Positions 37,866 to 45,045 of a stretch of DNA of 64,000 nt are shown piece after piece (positions within the stretch are counted from its first letter, which is position 1; every line of letters starts with the position of its first letter). The notes under the pieces are model-generated. The model saw nothing but the letters and a program-made list of their open reading frames with translations. It was not told the origin of the DNA and did no database searches. The stretch is from positions 62,001-126,000 of the forward strand of contig NZ_JBGUAW010000007.1 of assembly GCF_041821045.1 (NCBI RefSeq), written 5' to 3'. The position numbers and the translations under genes are program-made. Origin of the DNA: Thiohalorhabdus sp. Cl-TMA (lineage in GTDB: Bacteria; Pseudomonadota; Gammaproteobacteria; Thiohalorhabdales; Thiohalorhabdaceae).

Positions 37866-38543
37866 CTAGTCGTCCGAATCGGGCATAGCGAATACCTGAT
37901 CAAGAATCGTTTCGGAGGCAGTATCCATGTTGGCCCCGAGGAGCATGACCATCTTGGTCAGCTCCGCCGGGGACCGGGCCTCCATTTTCCTGAGCAGGTT
38001 CGAGCGGTGGACATCGACGGTCTTATTGGACATGTTCAGCTTCCAGGCAATGGTCTTGGTGGGCAATCCGTCACAGAGGAGCCGGGCCACCTCGCTTTCC
38101 CGGGCCGTCAAAGTGCTCAACCGTTCCTGAACAGCCCTCCGTTGCTGCCGAGCTTGCTGGGCCTCCAGATTGGACTGCAAGGCCCTTTGCACCACTTCAA
38201 TGAGCTCTTGGTCGTTGCAGTTCTTCCCCAGAAAGTCGGCCGCCCCGTTCTTTAAGGCCCGGCGAGCCAGGTCATGGTCCCCGTGGCCGGTCAAGAAGAT
38301 AACCGGCAGCTCGGGATAGTTCTCCCGGACCCAGCCGAACAGCTCGAATCCGCTTATCTGGGGCATCCGAATATCCAGGAGCAAACAGCCGTTCCCCCCG
38401 GCATAATTGTCCATGAATGCCTGGGCCGAGGAGAAAGTTTCGGTTTGGATCCCCACCGAATCAAGCAGCACATCGAGGGCCTTACACACCCCTTCATCAT
38501 CATCCACGATGAAAACGCAGTTCTCGCTGGTCTGTGGCTCCAA
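37866..38543 (-). CDS. FixJ/NarL-type response regulator with altered receiver motif
   Basis: 225 residues, TTG start with GGGAGC upstream. Receiver: DDDEG acidic pair, phospho-acceptor in LLDIRMPQ, Thr in FLTGHGD, Lys in FLGKNCNDQEL. The usual E-K-P-(F/Y) segment reads G-K-N-C, so the conserved cis-proline is lost. LuxR-type helix-turn-helix near 155-205 (LTARESEVARLLCDGLPTKTIAWKLNMSNKTVDVHRSNLL). No kinase adjoins it; the orphan PAS kinase 2.8 kb away is the nearest candidate. Confidence 0.9.
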   Translation of the reverse strand: MEPQTSENCVFIVDDDEGVCKALDVLLDSVGIQTETFSSAQAFMDNYAGGNGCLLLDIRMPQISGFELFGWVRENYPELPVIFLTGHGDHDLARRALKNGAADFLGKNCNDQELIEVVQRALQSNLEAQQARQQRRAVQERLSTLTARESEVARLLCDGLPTKTIAWKLNMSNKTVDVHRSNLLRKMEARSPAELTKMVMLLGANMDTASETILDQVFAMPDSDD

Positions 38544-39138
38544 TCTACTGCTCCCACGAATTGGCCCCGTACGGGCCGCCTAAAGGGTTTTCCCCGAGTG
38601 GCCGCCATACGATAAGGCTGTTGCCCTGAAGTGCTGTAACTGCCCCCCATCCCCCCATACACCGACACCAACCGGTACCTGACCGTTCAGCTTCCGTTCG
38701 GCCGCAGCCGGTGGTGCGCCAGAAGGCGCTGCGGCAGCCGGCGGATACCCAAACCGCGGCACTCCCGCCGTCCCCCGAGAACGGTAACAGCCGGCGTCGC
38801 CTGTAAGCACCCGGCCGAAGAGGCGGGCACCCCGGTAGCCGGGCCGCGCGAAGCGCCGCACCACGCGCCCGCATGGTCTAAAGAATTTCCCTAGTAAGGG
38901 CCAAGGATCGGGGGGACTTTCTCCTATTGTCGGGGTATCGACCCATTTTTAGCCTAAGGTCAGTTCTTGACCGGCGCCAGGGGTGGGCCCCATTGGGCTC
39001 CCGGGGCTTTCCGGTCAGCCGGGGTATCGGAGCAAGAGCAGACCGAATGGCATCACCCTCCGTTCCGGAGGGCTCTTATAACAGCCAGAGCGGCCGGGCC
39101 CGAAAGATGCCGGCCGGCGGATGGAGGATGGACCGGTC
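38544..39138. other. intergenic region upstream of second FixJ-like regulator
   Basis: About 600 bases between the regulator (minus) and a small HTH gene (plus). No credible coding frame. The stretch around 38880-38960 is relatively AT-rich and carries the ATTTCCCTAGT box listed separately. Confidence 0.5.
38883..38900 (+). promoter_or_regulatory. GAATTTCCCTAGTAAGGG box
   Basis: Shares ATTTCCCTA with the palindromic box upstream of the FNR operon (minus strand there) and ATTTCCCT with a box at 39516. It contains an imperfect CCCT/AGGG symmetry around AGTA. Located between the FixJ-like regulator and the small HTH gene. Binding by a FixJ-type regulator is a hypothesis. Confidence 0.35.
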
Positions 39139-39459
39139 ATGGCGAGTGGAAACCAGCGCAGACACCCGAACCGGGACCGACGCATAGCCCGGGAGGTTCT
39201 CTCCGGGCGCTCCTTGCGGCAGATCTCGGAACGGGAAGGAATCAGCAGGGAACGGGCCAGGCAGATTGCGCTTCGGATCATCAGGGAATTGCTGGCCAAA
39301 CATCCCGAGATCAAGAAGCAGATGCTCGATAAATACCGGGGGACGCAAGCGTCCGGTATGGAAAAGCTCCGTGGGATCTCTCATTTGCTCTATCCCCACC
39401 TGGCGGGATGGGGCGAGGAAATGAGCGGCTCACCCGGGCTATCCCATCCCTGTCCCTGA
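39139..39459 (+). CDS. small sigma-70 region-4-like HTH protein
   Basis: 106 residues from the ATG at 39139, with GGAGG ten bases upstream. Residues 17-60 (REVLSGRSLRQISEREGISR then ERARQIALRIIRELL) look like the sigma-70 region 4 helix-turn-helix, where SRERARQI is the recognition part. No region 2 is present, so it is not a complete sigma factor. It may bind promoters or RNA polymerase as a small accessory factor. No membrane segment or metal motif. Confidence 0.65.
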   Translation: MASGNQRRHPNRDRRIAREVLSGRSLRQISEREGISRERARQIALRIIRELLAKHPEIKKQMLDKYRGTQASGMEKLRGISHLLYPHLAGWGEEMSGSPGLSHPCP

Positions 39460-39515
39460 GCGCCGGGGCGCGGAGAAATTTCCAGAGTTAGCGCATCCCC
39501 AGCGCCCGGCTTGGC

Positions 39516-39527
39516 AATTTCCCTTTA
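39516..39527 (+). promoter_or_regulatory. AATTTCCCT box before the CPxC/CxxC gene
   Basis: AATTTCCCTTTA, about 45 bases before the ATG of the small zinc-ribbon-like gene. Same ATTTCCCT core as the boxes at 15463 and 38883. Position would suit an activator or repressor site. Confidence 0.3.
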
Positions 39528-39569
39528 CTGGTCCCCGCCAGGAACCTACCCATTACCCGGGGAGGCATC

Positions 39570-39779
39570 ATGCCCGAGGAATTCCATAATCTAGAGATCG
39601 CCCTTACCTGCCCCGAGTGCGGACACGAGCGCAAGGCGCCCATCTCCCGTCTGACCCCCGACGGGTCCCTGCCGTGCTTCCAGTGCTACGCCGACATCTT
39701 CATCTCCCGGGAGGAGGTGACCAGTATCCACCACCGCTTCCGGCGCCTCATCCACTCCCTCGCCGATACCCACCCGTAG
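39570..39779 (+). CDS. small zinc-ribbon-like protein
   Basis: 69 residues from an ATG with GGGGAGG upstream. Two cysteine pairs, CPEC (residues 14-17) and CFQC (about 36-39), fit a four-Cys zinc ribbon. Basic/histidine-containing tail (IHHRFRRLIHSLA). Function unknown; such proteins bind nucleic acid or a partner protein. Confidence 0.7.
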   Translation: MPEEFHNLEIALTCPECGHERKAPISRLTPDGSLPCFQCYADIFISREEVTSIHHRFRRLIHSLADTHP

Positions 39780-40035
39780 AGGGAAAAGCGCAGGTTCGAG
39801 CGCCGAATCAGCGGGTTGGCCCCGACCAAACGGACGGGGAGCCAGGCCGCGCGTCAGTTACCTTGCGGCCCGGCCATTCCTGTTGGGACAAGGGGCAAGC
39901 ACGCCGGCATGCCGGGAAAACCCGGCTGGAAGAATCCGCGGGGAAAACTGTGACAAAAATTCGGGCCGCCGGGCTCACCGGCAGGACTGCCGAGTGGGAA
40001 GTGAGCCGGGCGACCCGAATTTTCAAAGGCTTGTA

Positions 40036-40112
40036 TGGTGCGCGATGCAGGATTCGAACCTGCGACCTTCGGCTCCGGAGGCCGACGCTCTATCCAGCTG
40101 AGCTAATCGCGC
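40036..40112 (-). tRNA. tRNA-Arg (anticodon CCG)
   Basis: A 77-base cloverleaf with encoded CCA. Acceptor arms GCGCGAT/ATCGCGC pair perfectly; D arm GCTC...GAGC; anticodon stem TCGGC/GCCGA with loop CTCCGGA, giving anticodon CCG (Arg, codon CGG); TPsiC arm GCAGG-TTCGAAT-CCTGC. It stands alone in a non-coding stretch. Confidence 0.97.
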
Positions 40113-40382
40113 TTGGGAAGTTTATTAGGATACCGTTACGCGACTCGGCCTGTCCACCCTTTCGGCCTTCCGTTTCGCGGCCTGGCCGATCCGGAAAGAA
40201 ACCTACCTCCTCTCCCCGACCCTATGGGGCCGGGCCGCACCCAGCCGTTTCAATACCTCCCGGCCGGAAGAATCCCCGCGCCTTTCCGGTCGAAATTCCT
40301 ACCCATAACGGCCATCGACCCGGCTTTGGTGCCGGGCTGGAGGCTTCATGGACCAACGGATACGCCAACGAGGATGCATACC

Positions 40383-40811
40383 ATGCTCAACCAAGCATCG
40401 CGGGGCAGTTTGCCGGCCATCCTGGTCGCCTGGCTCCTCGTTCTGCTTCTGGCGGGCTGCCAGAATCTGCCGGGAACCCGACAGCAGCAGACCACCGCCG
40501 GGGGCGCGGCCGCCGGCGCTGCGCTGGGCGCCATGATGACGGAGAACAATGTCACCGGGGCCTTGCTCGGCGGTGCCCTGGGCGGGGGCGGCGGCTATCT
40601 GCTCGGCGGCGAGAGCAGAGACGAGGACGATGCCCGTCAAGCCGCCCGGGAGGCGCAATCCGATCCGGTAACCGCGGCACAGGTGGAGGAGGACGGGGAT
40701 ACGGTCGACATCAACGACAACGGCTTCGTGACCATGGACGAAGTCATCGCCATGGAAGAGGCCGGGCTGAGCGATGAGGAAATAATCGACCGCCTCGAGG
40801 CCACCGACTAG
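40383..40811 (+). CDS. glycine-zipper lipoprotein, apparently split by an amber codon
   Basis: 142 residues to the TAG at 40809. N-terminal lipobox (LLLAGC), then two glycine-zipper-like helices (AAAGAALGAMM, ALLGGALGGGGGYLLGG) that could sit in the membrane, then an acidic C-terminal part (NGFVTMDEVIAMEEAGLSDE). The frame after the TAG stays open to a TGA at 40911 and reads LSESQQGLLRDEGVSGDVIEAM, the repeat that usually follows IIxRLxATD in this family. So the true gene probably runs 40383-40913 and has acquired a stop, or reads through it. Confidence 0.75.
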   Translation: MLNQASRGSLPAILVAWLLVLLLAGCQNLPGTRQQQTTAGGAAAGAALGAMMTENNVTGALLGGALGGGGGYLLGGESRDEDDARQAAREAQSDPVTAAQVEEDGDTVDINDNGFVTMDEVIAMEEAGLSDEEIIDRLEATD

Positions 40812-40953
40812 GAGCTCGCGCTCAGCGAATCACAGCAGGGGCTCCTGCGCGACGAGGGCGTAAGCGGCGACGTCATCGAGGCCATGGAAGAGATGGGCTC
40901 CGAAAACGCCTGAGCCGACTCCCGGGACAACGGCCACGGGCGCCGGAACGGGC

Positions 40954-41733
40954 CTACTCCTCGTTGACCCGGATGCGCCGGATGCTCGTGCAGGCACCGG
41001 TGGCCTCATCCACCTGAACCAGCACGGAGTTCAGCTCGGCGGGCCCGCTTGCGGCCTCGAAGCGCTCGGGCAGCTTGTGGACCATGCGCTTGAGGACGTT
41101 CTCCTTCTTGATGCCGATCACGGAATCGAAGGTACCGGTCATGCCCACATCGGAGATGAAGCCGGTATGGTCCTTGAGGATGCGCTCGTCGGCCGTGGGG
41201 ACGTGCGTGTGCGTGCCCACCACCACCGAAGCCCGTCCTGCCAGGTGCCAGCCCATGGCCCACTTTTCGCTGGTGGTCTCGCAGTGCATGTCCACGAACA
41301 CCGTTTTCACGTGGTCCGGCTTCTCGGACAGGATGCGGTCGGCGGTCTGGAAGGGGCAGTCCACAGGGTCCATGAACACCCGCCCCATGAGGTTCAGCAC
41401 GCCCACCGCATGACCGCCGGCGCTTTCGAATATGTACCAGCCCCGCCCCGGGGTCGTGGGCGGATAGTTCTGGGGCCGCAGCAGGCGGCGCTGGCGGGCG
41501 ATGTAGGGCTGGGTCTCCTTCTTATCCCAGATGTGGTTGCCGGAGGTGATCACATCGGCCTTGGCCAGGATCTCCTCGCCCATCTCCTCGGTGATGCCGA
41601 ATCCGCCCGCGGCGTTCTCGCCGTTGACTATCAGCAGGTCCACGTCCAGACGCTGCTTGAGGTTGTCGATCTGGTCCCGGAAGATCCGGCGGCCGGGCTT
41701 GCCGAAGATGTCGCCCACGAAGAGGATATTCAT
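40954..41733 (-). CDS. ymdB: YmdB-family metallophosphoesterase
   Basis: 259 residues matching the TIGR00282/YmdB family: NILFVGDIFGKPGRR with the first metal Asp, LIVNGENAAGGFGIT, ITSGNHIWDKKE, DMHCETTSEKWAMG and VGTHTHVPTAD. The known family activity is hydrolysis of cyclic nucleotides (2',3'-cAMP in B. subtilis). It lies directly downstream of RNase Y, as in Firmicutes, suggesting a shared RNA-decay or nucleotide-signalling role. ATG at 41733. Confidence 0.9.
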   Translation of the reverse strand: MNILFVGDIFGKPGRRIFRDQIDNLKQRLDVDLLIVNGENAAGGFGITEEMGEEILAKADVITSGNHIWDKKETQPYIARQRRLLRPQNYPPTTPGRGWYIFESAGGHAVGVLNLMGRVFMDPVDCPFQTADRILSEKPDHVKTVFVDMHCETTSEKWAMGWHLAGRASVVVGTHTHVPTADERILKDHTGFISDVGMTGTFDSVIGIKKENVLKRMVHKLPERFEAASGPAELNSVLVQVDEATGACTSIRRIRVNEE

Positions 41734-41922
41734 TTCGCTAGTGCCTTTGGTCCTTTTCCTGCCGCGCACGGCCAGGCCTGAGGTGCGGCCGGAGTGCCGA
41801 TACGCCGACGTCCCCCCAGTTCCGGCCCCATTCGAGGCCGGGGGTTCCGTTTCCGCGCTTTTTTCCCGAGGGAGGGAAGCTATGGGCGGGAGCCCGCCGC
41901 CTCCCTTCCTCTATTCTGCACC

Positions 41923-43491
41923 CTAATGGGCGACCTCGGTGGCCCGGGTCTCCCGAATCACCGTCACCTTGATCTCGCCCGGGTAGGTGAGCTCGTCCTC
42001 GATCTCATGGGCGATCTTGCGGGAAAGCATGAAGGCGCCCTGGTCGTCCATCTCGTCCTGCCGGGCGATGACCCGGAGCTCCCGGCCGGCCTGCAGGGCG
42101 TAGGCATGGGCCACGCCCGGAAACCGCCCGGCGATCTCCTCGAGGTCCTCGAGGCGCTTGATGTAGCTGGTCATCTGCTCGCGGCGGGCGCCGGGCCGCG
42201 CGGCGGACAGGGCGTCGGCGGCGTGCACGAGCGGAGTGTAGGGGGAAATGGAAGTCACGTCGAAGTGGTGGCCCTCGATGGCGTTGACCACCTCGTCCTT
42301 CTCCTTGTACTTGCGCCCCAGATCGCCGCCGATGGCCGCGTGCCCGCCTTCGTGCTCATGGTCCACGGCCTTGCCGATGTCGTGCAGCAGGCCCGCCCGG
42401 CGGGCCAGGACCGGATCCAGACCCAGCTCGGAGGCCATGATTCCCGCGAAATGGGCCACCTCGATGGAGTGGTAGAGGACGTTCTGGGTGTAGCTGGTGC
42501 GGAATTTCAGCTGGCCGAGGATATTGACCAGGTCTTCGGGCACGCCCCGCACATCGGCGTCCATGAGGGCGTTCTCGCCAGCCTCCTTGACCTCGGCGTC
42601 CATGGTCTCCTGCTGCTTCTTGACCGCCTTTTCGATCCGCTCCGGGTGGATGCGGCCGTCCTCCACCAGCTCCTCCAGCACCCGGACGGCGATGGTGCGC
42701 CGCATTGGGTTGAAGCAGGAGACCACCACGGCGCCGGGTGTATCGTCGACGATGATGTCCACGCCCAGCTCCCGTTCCAGGGCGCGGATGTTGCGGCCTT
42801 CGCGGCCGATGATGCGGCCCTTCATCTCGTCGCCGGGCAGGTTGACCACGGACACCGTGCGCTCGGCCACGTACTCACCGGCCCACCGCTGAATGGCCGT
42901 GGCCATGATCTCGGTAGCCTTCGCCTGGGCACGGGCCTTGGCGTCGGCCTCCACCTCACGGATGTAGCTGTCGGCCTCGCGCTGGGCGTCGTCCTTGAGG
43001 ACGGCCACCATCTCCTTGCGGGCATCCTCCAGGCTGTAGCCGCTGACCTCCTCCAGCCGTTTCCTGCGCTCCTCCTCGAGACCGTCCAGCTCCTGGCGCT
43101 TTTCCTCCAGCTCCTTCTGGGACTGCTCCAGGCGGTTCTCCCGCTCGACGAGGTGGGTCTCCTTCTCGTCGAGGGCCTCGAGCTTGCGGATCACCTTTTC
43201 CTCCCGTTCCCGGCTATGGCGTTCCCGCTCGGCCACCTCCTCGAGCCGCTTATTGGACTCCGACTCCCGGTCCTTGGCCCGCTCTTCCGCCTTGTCCTCG
43301 GCCTCCCGCCGTATTTCCTGCTCCCGCCGTTCCAGGCGTTCTTCCAGCTCCCGCTCCGAGCGCTCGCGCTCGGCATCGAGGCGTGCTTGCTGTTCCCGGC
43401 GCAGGCGCCGGGCCCATATATACGTCCCTGCGCCCATCCCGCCTGCTCCGATAAGCAGGCCGATGGCCAGTCCGATCAAGGTTTCCACCAC
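41923..43491 (-). CDS. rny: ribonuclease Y
   Basis: 522 residues with an N-terminal TM helix, a long coiled coil (about 25-190, mostly E/R/K), a KH domain ([25 protein letters not shown]) and an HD domain ([17 protein letters not shown]). This is the full endoribonuclease architecture: a membrane-bound initiator of mRNA decay. GTG start with GGAGGATAA. Unusual for a gammaproteobacterium, where RNase E normally does this, though some lineages carry it. In operon order with ymdB; downstream of 6S RNA. Confidence 0.95.
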   Translation of the reverse strand: MVETLIGLAIGLLIGAGGMGAGTYIWARRLRREQQARLDAERERSERELEERLERREQEIRREAEDKAEERAKDRESESNKRLEEVAERERHSREREEKVIRKLEALDEKETHLVERENRLEQSQKELEEKRQELDGLEEERRKRLEEVSGYSLEDARKEMVAVLKDDAQREADSYIREVEADAKARAQAKATEIMATAIQRWAGEYVAERTVSVVNLPGDEMKGRIIGREGRNIRALERELGVDIIVDDTPGAVVVSCFNPMRRTIAVRVLEELVEDGRIHPERIEKAVKKQQETMDAEVKEAGENALMDADVRGVPEDLVNILGQLKFRTSYTQNVLYHSIEVAHFAGIMASELGLDPVLARRAGLLHDIGKAVDHEHEGGHAAIGGDLGRKYKEKDEVVNAIEGHHFDVTSISPYTPLVHAADALSAARPGARREQMTSYIKRLEDLEEIAGRFPGVAHAYALQAGRELRVIARQDEMDDQGAFMLSRKIAHEIEDELTYPGEIKVTVIRETRATEVAH

Positions 43492-44096
43492 TTATCCTCC
43501 GCATCATTGGTCACCAACCCGGCGGCTCGCGGCCACCGGCAACGACCTCCATGGCTAGCGGCACCCGGGGAATCCCATCCCGCCACGGGGATCCGACCCG
43601 CGAGGGCCGAAAGTCCGTGAAACGGGGCAAGAATGGGTGCCTCCCCCGGGGTGAATCAATGAAAAATCCGGCCGGCCCCGCGGATCCACCCGCGACGGGG
43701 CCTGCATGCCCGTTTCGGCGGGACCCCGGCTTCGGGCTTTCCGGATCCCACCGGCAGACAAACGACCCCGACCGCGGATTCCGTGCAGCGTCGGCACCCG
43801 CTATGATTCGGCATCTCGGGAATGGTTCGCGCATGCGGGACCGCGCCGGCCCCAGAGTGCGGCGTGCATCATCGGCGGGGAAGGGGGATTGCCCAGGCTT
43901 TGGGGCGGGCTCGTGGGGGCGGGAGCGTTCGTCCGCCTCCGGGACCGGAGACGGAGAATGCTCGCCTCCCCCGGTCACGGGCCACCCCGCACCGGGCAAC
44001 GAATCGAGCCGCGTGCCGCCCGCTTCGCCCCCGGGGGCGAAGCGGGCGGCCATCCGGGATCGGCGGAACCGCGCGAATCTCGATTCGTCAGGCATA
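43492..44096. other. gap between 6S RNA and rny
   Basis: About 600 bases with no gene I can support, although GC-rich open frames run through both strands. fau (ygfA), which follows 6S RNA in E. coli, is absent. A 36-base perfect palindrome lies at 44015-44050. Confidence 0.55.
44015..44050. repeat. perfect 36-base palindrome
   Basis: GCCGCCCGCTTCGCCCCC at 44015-44032 followed at once by its exact reverse complement (44033-44050), with no loop. No T-run on either side, so not a standard terminator. It lies 47 bases beyond the 3' end of the 6S RNA. Confidence 0.85.
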
Positions 44097-44279
44097 AAAA
44101 AACATCCCCCGCTGGTGTCGCTTGGCCGCGTATTTGAACCCACGCTCAACAAGTGGGCGCCCCGTTAACGCTTCCGGAACCCGGCTAGCGGGCTCTCTTC
44201 CACGTCAAGTGAGGGCTCCCTGGGTTCAAAAGTGTTGGTTCAAGTTACGCTTCGGCGTTTGCGAACACCGCAGGGGATG
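44097..44279 (-). ncRNA. ssrS: 6S RNA
   Basis: Minus strand, 183 bases, matching the usual 6S length. The ends pair: CATCCCC at the 5' end with GGGGATG at the 3' end, next to GGTGT/ACACC; a second long stem joins TTTGAACCCA with TGGGTTCAAA. The 5' part contains GGTGTTCGCAAACGCCG, close to the GATGTTCGCAAGCGGGC of E. coli 6S. A run of T follows the last stem. It lies immediately downstream of zapA on the same strand, the conserved proteobacterial location. 6S RNA binds the sigma-70 holoenzyme in stationary phase. Confidence 0.88.
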
Positions 44280-44289
44280 TCAAATCGGG

Positions 44290-44628
44290 CTATTCGGCTG
44301 ACCGGTCGGGCAGACCGCCTTCGCCTTCCTCCTCGTCCAGGAGTCGCTGGACCGTTTCCAGCATCCGGGAAGTACGGGCCCCGACTTCTTCCGCCTCCTC
44401 GCGTCGCCTGTCCTGCATATCGAACAGTTCGTTTGCGATATTAAGCGCGGTCAGAACGGCTATCCGGTCCGTGCCCAGGGCCGCGCCGGAATCGCGCACC
44501 TCGCGCATCTTCTCGTCCACGAAGCGGGCAAGCCGTTCGAGGCGTTCCCGCTCGGTATCCGGGCAGCGAACCCAGTACTCCTTGCCCAGAATTACCACCG
44601 GAACGGTTTGGGTGCCATCCGTTTTCAT
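44290..44628 (-). CDS. zapA: cell division protein ZapA
   Basis: 112 residues with the ZapA pattern: VPVVILGKEYWVRCPDTERERLERLARFVDEKM, then TDRIAVLTALNIANELFDM and a C-terminal coiled coil. Cross-links FtsZ protofilaments. ATG at 44628, overlapping the upstream ZapB-like gene by four bases, and followed 11 bases after its stop by 6S RNA. Confidence 0.93.
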   Translation of the reverse strand: MKTDGTQTVPVVILGKEYWVRCPDTERERLERLARFVDEKMREVRDSGAALGTDRIAVLTALNIANELFDMQDRRREEAEEVGARTSRMLETVQRLLDEEEGEGGLPDRSAE

Positions 44629-44864
44629 TCGCTGTCCGCGATCGCCGCATCCACCCGGCGAAGCAGGGCCGCCAACCGCTCTCGCAGCCGGCCGCGCTCC
44701 GCCTCCAGGTACTGGTTGCGTATCCGCAGCCCTTCAACCTGCCGGCGGAGCTCCGCGCAATGCTCCAGCTCCCGGGTCAGGCGATCCCGTTCCGCCCGCA
44801 GGTCATTGATCTCGGCCGCCAATCGGGCCAGCTCGGCCTCGAGCTGTGCCAGCCTATCACGCAC
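44625..44864 (-). CDS. ZapB-like coiled-coil protein (TIGR02449-type)
   Basis: 79 residues, almost entirely one coiled coil (LAQLEAELARLAAEINDLRAE), as in the small proteins usually encoded just before zapA in gammaproteobacteria. Likely helps organise the Z-ring. Four-base overlap with zapA indicates coupled translation. Divergence from no neighbour: the promoter is probably in 44865-45045, which shows no gene. Confidence 0.82.
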   Translation of the reverse strand: MRDRLAQLEAELARLAAEINDLRAERDRLTRELEHCAELRRQVEGLRIRNQYLEAERGRLRERLAALLRRVDAAIADSE

Positions 44865-45045
44865 GAACTCCCCTTAAAGGAAACGGTGCTCGTTCGACGT
44901 GGCCCTATTGTGGCCTATCTGCAAGCGGCATTAAAGTTGACACCGACGCCTTGTCCGGATCCCGGTGTCGCGGCGCACGGCTTCGCTACCCACGCGGACC
45001 TGCAGCCACTGCGTCCGCGCCCTCTGAGACCCCGGCGGCCGGCGC

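Noticed and set aside
41794-43620. Long plus-strand frame opposite rny
   Set aside because: Antisense to RNase Y, leucine/histidine-rich translation typical of a shadow frame.
43551-44168. Possible protein gene between rny and 6S RNA
   Set aside because: Open frames on both strands, no ribosome site or domain, and the plus-strand frame runs through the 6S RNA.
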